Source of the DNA: Streptomyces sp. A0642
GTDB lineage: Bacteria; Actinomycetota; Actinomycetes; Streptomycetales; Streptomycetaceae
Length of the DNA: 64,000 nt
Assembly: GCF_004795105.1 (NCBI RefSeq)
Contig: NZ_SSBL01000026.1
Span: forward strand, 26,810 to 90,809
Reading direction: 5' to 3'
Positions 59,928 to 64,000 of the stretch are shown piece after piece. Each line of letters starts with the position of its first letter. Position 1 is the stretch's first letter. A model generated the notes under the pieces. That model ran no database searches. It saw only the letters and a list, made by a program, of their open reading frames with translations, and had not been told where the DNA came from. The position numbers and the translations under genes were made by a program.

Positions 59928-61343
59928 ATGTCGGAGACTGCATCCGCTCAGGTCACCCTGGCGAACAGCACAGCCCTGCTCCCGTCTCTCGGACCGCTGC
60001 TGCACGAATGGCTGCCCCGGCAGCGGTGGTTCGCGGGCAAGGGGCGGCCCATCGCCGCCTTCTCGCTCGTGTCGGCGACCGAGATACTGCCCGTGGACTC
60101 CGGCGCGGCCGATACCGGTCCCGGGCTCCTGCACCTTCTGGTGAGGGCCCATCAGCCCACGATGGCGGACCAGCCACCACCGGACTGCTACCAGCTGCTG
60201 CTCGGCGTACGCTCCACCCTGCCCCCGCCCCTGGCGCCCGCCCTCATCGGCCATGTGGCGGACGGACCGCTGGCGGGCCGCACCGTCTACGACGGACTGC
60301 ACGACCCCCGTCTCGCCGCGCTGCTGCTGGAGCGACTGCGCACGCCGGGCCGTCTCGGCGGCCTGCGTTTCGGCCGGGGTCCGGAGCCGGTCGCCGCCGG
60401 CCTGGCCCCCCGGGTGCTGGACACCGAGCAGTCCAACTCCTCGCTCGTGTACGGCGACTCCTACATCCTCAAGATCTTCCGCCGGGTCTTCCCCGGGACC
60501 AACCCCGATCTGGAGCTGCCGCTCGCGCTCTCCCGCGAGGGGTGCGGGCGCGTGCCCGCACCGGTCGCGTGGTTCGAGGCCGCCGTGCCCGAACGCCTCA
60601 CGCTCGGCGTACTCCAGCCGTACCTGCGGGGTGCCCAGGACGGCTGGCAGCTCGCCCTGCGCGCGCTGGCGGCCGGGCACGACTTCACGCAGGAGGCCCA
60701 TGCCCTGGGCCGGGCCACCGCCGAAGTGCACACCGCGCTCGCGGTCGCGCTGCCCACACCGCCCCTGGGCCGCACCGAGACCGAGGAACTGGCCGCCGCC
60801 ATGGTGCGGCGCCTGGAATCGGCCGCCCAGGCGGTACCCGAGCTGGTGCCGTACGTCCCCGGGCTGCGCGCGGCCTTCGACGCCGTGAGGGTCATGGGCA
60901 GGCGGGGCCTCGGCTGGGCCGCCCAGCGGGTGCACGGCGACCTCCACCTCGGCCAGACGCTGCGCGACACCGACGGTTTCTGGTCACTGATCGACTTCGA
61001 GGGCGAACCGGCCCGCCCGCTCCCGGAGCGCCGCAGCCCGCAGTCACCGGTGCGCGACATCGCCGGAATGCTCCGCTCCTTCGACTACGCGGCCCGCTCG
61101 CACCGGCCCTGGAACGCCGCATGGGCGGCGCGCTGCCGGACCGCCTACTGCGACGGCTACGCACAGGCCGCGGGCATCGACCCCCGCGGCGAGCCGGAGC
61201 TGCTGCGCGCCCACGAGACCGACAAGGCGGTCTACGAGGTGCTGTACGAGGCCCGGCACCGGCCCGACTGGCTGCCCGTCCCCATGGCCGCGATCCACCG
61301 CCTGGCGGCCGACGCCGACAGATCCGGCCCGCCCCTCCCGTAG
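59928..61343 (+). CDS. pep2: Maltokinase (Pep2/Mak)
   Basis: A 471-aa kinase with an aminoglycoside phosphotransferase-like fold, converting maltose plus ATP to maltose-1-phosphate. The N-terminal cap has LLHEWLPRQRWFAGKGRPI, a maltokinase hallmark; the kinase core shows NSSLVYGDSYILKIFRR (nucleotide-binding lobe), VHGDLHLGQTL (catalytic loop with Asp) and LIDFEGEPARPL (metal-binding Asp). The ATG at 59928 follows AAAGGACG; 10 upstream codons in frame lack support. It ends 65 bp before glgB, with which it likely forms a unit. Its product is the donor used by GlgE. Confidence 0.94.
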   Translation: MSETASAQVTLANSTALLPSLGPLLHEWLPRQRWFAGKGRPIAAFSLVSATEILPVDSGAADTGPGLLHLLVRAHQPTMADQPPPDCYQLLLGVRSTLPPPLAPALIGHVADGPLAGRTVYDGLHDPRLAALLLERLRTPGRLGGLRFGRGPEPVAAGLAPRVLDTEQSNSSLVYGDSYILKIFRRVFPGTNPDLELPLALSREGCGRVPAPVAWFEAAVPERLTLGVLQPYLRGAQDGWQLALRALAAGHDFTQEAHALGRATAEVHTALAVALPTPPLGRTETEELAAAMVRRLESAAQAVPELVPYVPGLRAAFDAVRVMGRRGLGWAAQRVHGDLHLGQTLRDTDGFWSLIDFEGEPARPLPERRSPQSPVRDIAGMLRSFDYAARSHRPWNAAWAARCRTAYCDGYAQAAGIDPRGEPELLRAHETDKAVYEVLYEARHRPDWLPVPMAAIHRLAADADRSGPPLP

Positions 61344-61408
61344 CGCGGCCCGCGCGCCCCGCTTCCGCCCGTCCCACCCCACCCACACCCTCCGAGGAGG
61401 CTGTCCCT

Positions 61409-63829
61409 GTGACCGCCCGCAAGCCGTCCCGCAACAGGTCCGAGCCCGCTCCGTCCACCACCGAAGCCACCCTCTCCTCGGCCCCCGCCGACCACGCGGA
61501 AGCCGCCGGCCCGGCCACCGGGACCCTCGCACCGGTGGAGGCGGACGCACCGCCCGCCGCAGCCGCGGCTCCCCCGGCCAAGCGGTCCGGGAAGGCGGCG
61601 GCCCCTCCGGGCCCGCGCCGCGCGGGCGGCCAGGGGGTCCGCCCCGCCGGCCCGCTCGACGACGCGGACCGCGGACGCCTCCTGGCAGGCGAGCATCACG
61701 CCCCGCACGACCTGCTCGGCGCACACCAGGTCCGCGGCGGGGTCGTCTTCCGGGCCCTGCGTCCGTTCGCCCGCTCGGTCACGGTGCTCGCCAAGGGGCT
61801 GCGGGCCCAGCTGCTCGACGACGGCGACGGGTTCTTCTCCGGGCTCCTGCCGATGTCCGCGGTCCCCGAGTACCGGCTCCTGGTGACCTACGACGACAAC
61901 GAGATCGAGATCCACGATCCGTACCGCTTCCTGCCCGCGCTCGGTGAACTCGATCTGCACCTGATCAGCGAGGGCCGGCACGAGGAGCTGTGGACCGCGC
62001 TCGGCGCCCGGACGATGGAGCACCAGGGCGTCGCCGGAACCCGTTTCACCGTGTGGGCGCCCAACGCGCGCGGGGTGCGGGTCAGCGGGGACTTCAACTA
62101 CTGGGACGGCACCGGGTTCCCGATGCGTTCGCTCGGCTCCTCCGGGGTGTGGGAGCTGTTCCTGCCGGCGATCGGGGAGGGCGCGCTGTACAAGTTCGAC
62201 ATCTGCCGCCCCGACGGTTCGCACACGATGCGCGCCGACCCGATGGCCCGCCATGCCGAGGTCCCGCCGTCCACCGCCTCGGTCGTGACGGCCTCGCACC
62301 ACGTCTGGCAGGACGAGGAGTGGATGACGCACCGCGGGGACGTCCCCGTGCACGAGGCGCCGTTCTCCGTCTACGAGGTGCACCTGCCGTCCTGGCGGCC
62401 GGGGCTGACATATCGCCAGCTCGCCGAGCAGCTCCCCGCGTACGTCCGCGAACTGGGGTTCACCCATGTGGAGATGATGCCCGTCTCCGAGCACCCCTTC
62501 GGCGGCTCCTGGGGCTATCAGGTCACGGGCTTCTACGCTCCGACGTCCCGCCTGGGATCGCCCGACGACTTCCGCTTCCTCGTGGACGCGCTGCACCGCG
62601 CGGGGATCGGCGTCATCGTCGACTGGGTGCCCGCGCACTTCCCGCGCGACGACTGGGCGCTCGCCGAGTTCGACGGCCGCCCGCTGTACGAGCACGCCGA
62701 CCCGCGGCGGGCCGCGCACCCGGACTGGGGCACCCTCGAATTCGACTACGGCCGGACCGAGGTGCGCAACTTCCTGGTCGCCAACGCCACGTACTGGTGC
62801 GAGGAGTTCCACATCGACGGGCTCCGGGTCGACGCGGTCGCCTCGATGCTCTACCTCGACTACTCGCGCGAGGACGGGGAGTGGTCGCCGAACGAGTACG
62901 GCGGCCGGGAGAACCCGGACGCCGTGGCCTTCCTCCAGGAGATGAACGCCACCGTCTACCGGCGCAACCCCGGCGTCGTCACCATCGCGGAGGAGTCCAC
63001 CGCCTGGGACGGCGTCACCCGTGCCACGCACCATGTGGGCCCCGGCGGGTTCGGCGGTCTCGGCTTCGGGCTGAAGTGGAACATGGGCTGGATGCACGAC
63101 TCGCTGGAGTACGTGTCGAAGGAGCCGGTGCACCGCAAGTACCACCACAACGAGATGACCTTCTCGATGGTGTACGCGTACAGCGAGAACTACGTCCTGC
63201 CGATCTCGCACGACGAGGTCGTGCACGGCAAGCAGGCACTGGTCAGCAAGATGCCGGGCGACTGGTGGCAGCAGCGCGCCAACCACCGCGCCTATCTCGG
63301 CTTCATGTGGGCCCACCCCGGCAAGCAACTGCTCTTCATGGGGCAGGAGTTCGCCCAGGGAGCCGAGTGGTCGGAGGGGCACGGACCGGACTGGTGGCTG
63401 CTCGACCCGTCGTACTCGGCGGAGAGCGACCACCGAGGCGTGCGGAACCTGGTGAGCGATCTGAACGCGGTGTACGGGGCGACGCCCGCGCTCTGGCAGC
63501 GGGACACGGCCCCGGAGGGCTTCAGCTGGATCGACGGCGGCGCCGCGGAGGACAACGCCTTCGCGTTCGTACGGTACGACGCGCAGGGCTCACCGCTGAT
63601 CGCCGTCTCCCACTTCTCCCCGGTGGTCCGGCACGAGTACCGCATCGGGGTGCCGGACGGGCCGGAGGCGTGGGTGGAGGTCGTGAACACGGACGAGCTG
63701 CGCTACGGCGGCAGCGACGTACGCAACGAGGGACCGCTGAAGCCCGAGGCGGTGGCGGCGCACGGCAGGGACACCAGCATCACGCTGACACTCCCGCCGC
63801 TGGCGACGGTCTGGCTGCGGCCGGCCTGA
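61409..63829 (+). CDS. glgB: 1,4-alpha-glucan branching enzyme GlgB
   Basis: An 806-aa GH13_9 enzyme adding alpha-1,6 branches to the glucan built by GlgE. The GTG at 61409 follows GAGGAGG. Residues 1-95 are an Ala/Pro-rich, probably disordered extension; then an N1 domain (LLAGEHHAPHDLLGAH), a CBM48 domain (GTRFTVWAPNARGVRVSGDF) and the barrel with HVEMMPVSEHPFGGSWGYQ, DWVPAHFPRDDW, the nucleophile Asp475 in GLRVDAVASMLY, the acid Glu528 in TIAEESTAW and LPISHDEVVHGK. It follows pep2 and is ended by a strong hairpin. Confidence 0.97.
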   Translation: MTARKPSRNRSEPAPSTTEATLSSAPADHAEAAGPATGTLAPVEADAPPAAAAAPPAKRSGKAAAPPGPRRAGGQGVRPAGPLDDADRGRLLAGEHHAPHDLLGAHQVRGGVVFRALRPFARSVTVLAKGLRAQLLDDGDGFFSGLLPMSAVPEYRLLVTYDDNEIEIHDPYRFLPALGELDLHLISEGRHEELWTALGARTMEHQGVAGTRFTVWAPNARGVRVSGDFNYWDGTGFPMRSLGSSGVWELFLPAIGEGALYKFDICRPDGSHTMRADPMARHAEVPPSTASVVTASHHVWQDEEWMTHRGDVPVHEAPFSVYEVHLPSWRPGLTYRQLAEQLPAYVRELGFTHVEMMPVSEHPFGGSWGYQVTGFYAPTSRLGSPDDFRFLVDALHRAGIGVIVDWVPAHFPRDDWALAEFDGRPLYEHADPRRAAHPDWGTLEFDYGRTEVRNFLVANATYWCEEFHIDGLRVDAVASMLYLDYSREDGEWSPNEYGGRENPDAVAFLQEMNATVYRRNPGVVTIAEESTAWDGVTRATHHVGPGGFGGLGFGLKWNMGWMHDSLEYVSKEPVHRKYHHNEMTFSMVYAYSENYVLPISHDEVVHGKQALVSKMPGDWWQQRANHRAYLGFMWAHPGKQLLFMGQEFAQGAEWSEGHGPDWWLLDPSYSAESDHRGVRNLVSDLNAVYGATPALWQRDTAPEGFSWIDGGAAEDNAFAFVRYDAQGSPLIAVSHFSPVVRHEYRIGVPDGPEAWVEVVNTDELRYGGSDVRNEGPLKPEAVAAHGRDTSITLTLPPLATVWLRPA

Positions 63830-63846
63830 GCGGGCGGCGCCGGACC

Positions 63847-63883
63847 GGGGCCGGCGGGGGCGCAACGCGCCCCCGCCGGCCCC
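63847..63883 (+). terminator. Perfect 17-bp hairpin after glgB
   Basis: 17-bp perfect arms (63847-63863 and 63867-63883) with a 3-nt loop, all G/C apart from the loop, 17 bp past the glgB stop. Confidence 0.85.
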
Positions 63884-63950
63884 GCGGCGGTGAAAGGGCT
63901 TTGCGCTCCCCGCGACCGCCGTGGATGCTGGTGTGCCGGAGGTGGGGAAG

Positions 63951-64000
63951 ATGACCGATGTCGTGCTGAGGCTCTCGGCCCGCGATCTGGTGCACGCGGA
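63951..64000 (+). CDS. Start of an unidentified gene, cut by the window edge
   Basis: ATG at 63951, after GGAGGTGGGGAAG, opens a reading frame of 16 full codons (MTDVVLRLSARDLVHA) that runs off the right edge. A good ribosome site and the terminator just upstream support a real start. The visible peptide is too short to name a family. Confidence 0.5.
   Translation, partial: MTDVVLRLSARDLVHA

Overview
The window is very GC-rich (visibly above 70%), with GTG/TTG starts, GTGA/ATGA stop-start overlaps, a single TTA codon in a pathway regulator, a GlgE-type maltose-1-phosphate gene set and an acyl-CoA carboxylase epsilon-like subunit. Together these point to a Streptomyces chromosome. The left two thirds is most of one side of a modular type I polyketide cluster. 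The right third is ordinary chromosomal carbohydrate and cell-envelope metabolism.

Polyketide region (1-40482). Genes on the minus strand run leftward from about 30 kb to the window's left edge. Two PKS genes encode a loading ACP plus three modules (5370-21674) and a further single module (155-5362). All four modules are KS-AT-DH-KR-ACP, all four ATs carry the malonyl-type HAFH signature, and there is no thioesterase, so at least one more PKS gene must lie elsewhere. Upstream is a beta-amino-acid starter set like that of the vicenistatin-family macrolactams: both subunits of a B12 glutamate (methylaspartate) mutase, a PLP decarboxylase, an acyl-adenylating ligase and a VinK-like acyltransferase. 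A P450, a 3Fe-4S ferredoxin and, at the left edge, the start of a flavoprotein reductase form a tailoring oxidation system. A TIM-barrel isomerase-like protein of unknown role sits in the same operon. From the divergent promoter at about 30.0-30.5 kb, plus-strand genes supply an acyl-CoA carboxylase beta subunit, an epsilon-like subunit and a type II thioesterase. These are followed by a PqqD-like small protein, a TetR regulator, a large LuxR/LAL regulator with a TTA codon, a metallophosphoesterase coupled to a phosphopantetheinyl transferase, and a second HTH regulator.

The likely scheme is: glutamate is rearranged to 3-methylaspartate, activated and decarboxylated to a 3-amino-2-methylpropionyl starter, moved by the VinK-like enzyme to the loading ACP, and extended by malonate into a conjugated polyene that would later close as a macrolactam. 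The VinL, VinM and VinJ counterparts are not in the window. A short motif, CCCYTARGG, recurs upstream of the PKS genes, in the divergent promoter and upstream of the phosphoesterase-PPTase pair, and may be a cluster operator.

Core region (40652-64000). Two tandem L,D-transpeptidase lipoproteins (minus strand) are followed by glycogen debranching enzyme GlgX, a heterodimeric ABC exporter and a secreted M4 metalloprotease. The alpha-glucan set comes last: glgP on the minus strand, divergent from glgE-treS, then pep2 and glgB. These connect trehalose, maltose-1-phosphate and glycogen-like glucan. Several perfect GC-rich hairpins mark the ends of these units. No tRNA, rRNA, CRISPR array, IS element or phage gene was seen.
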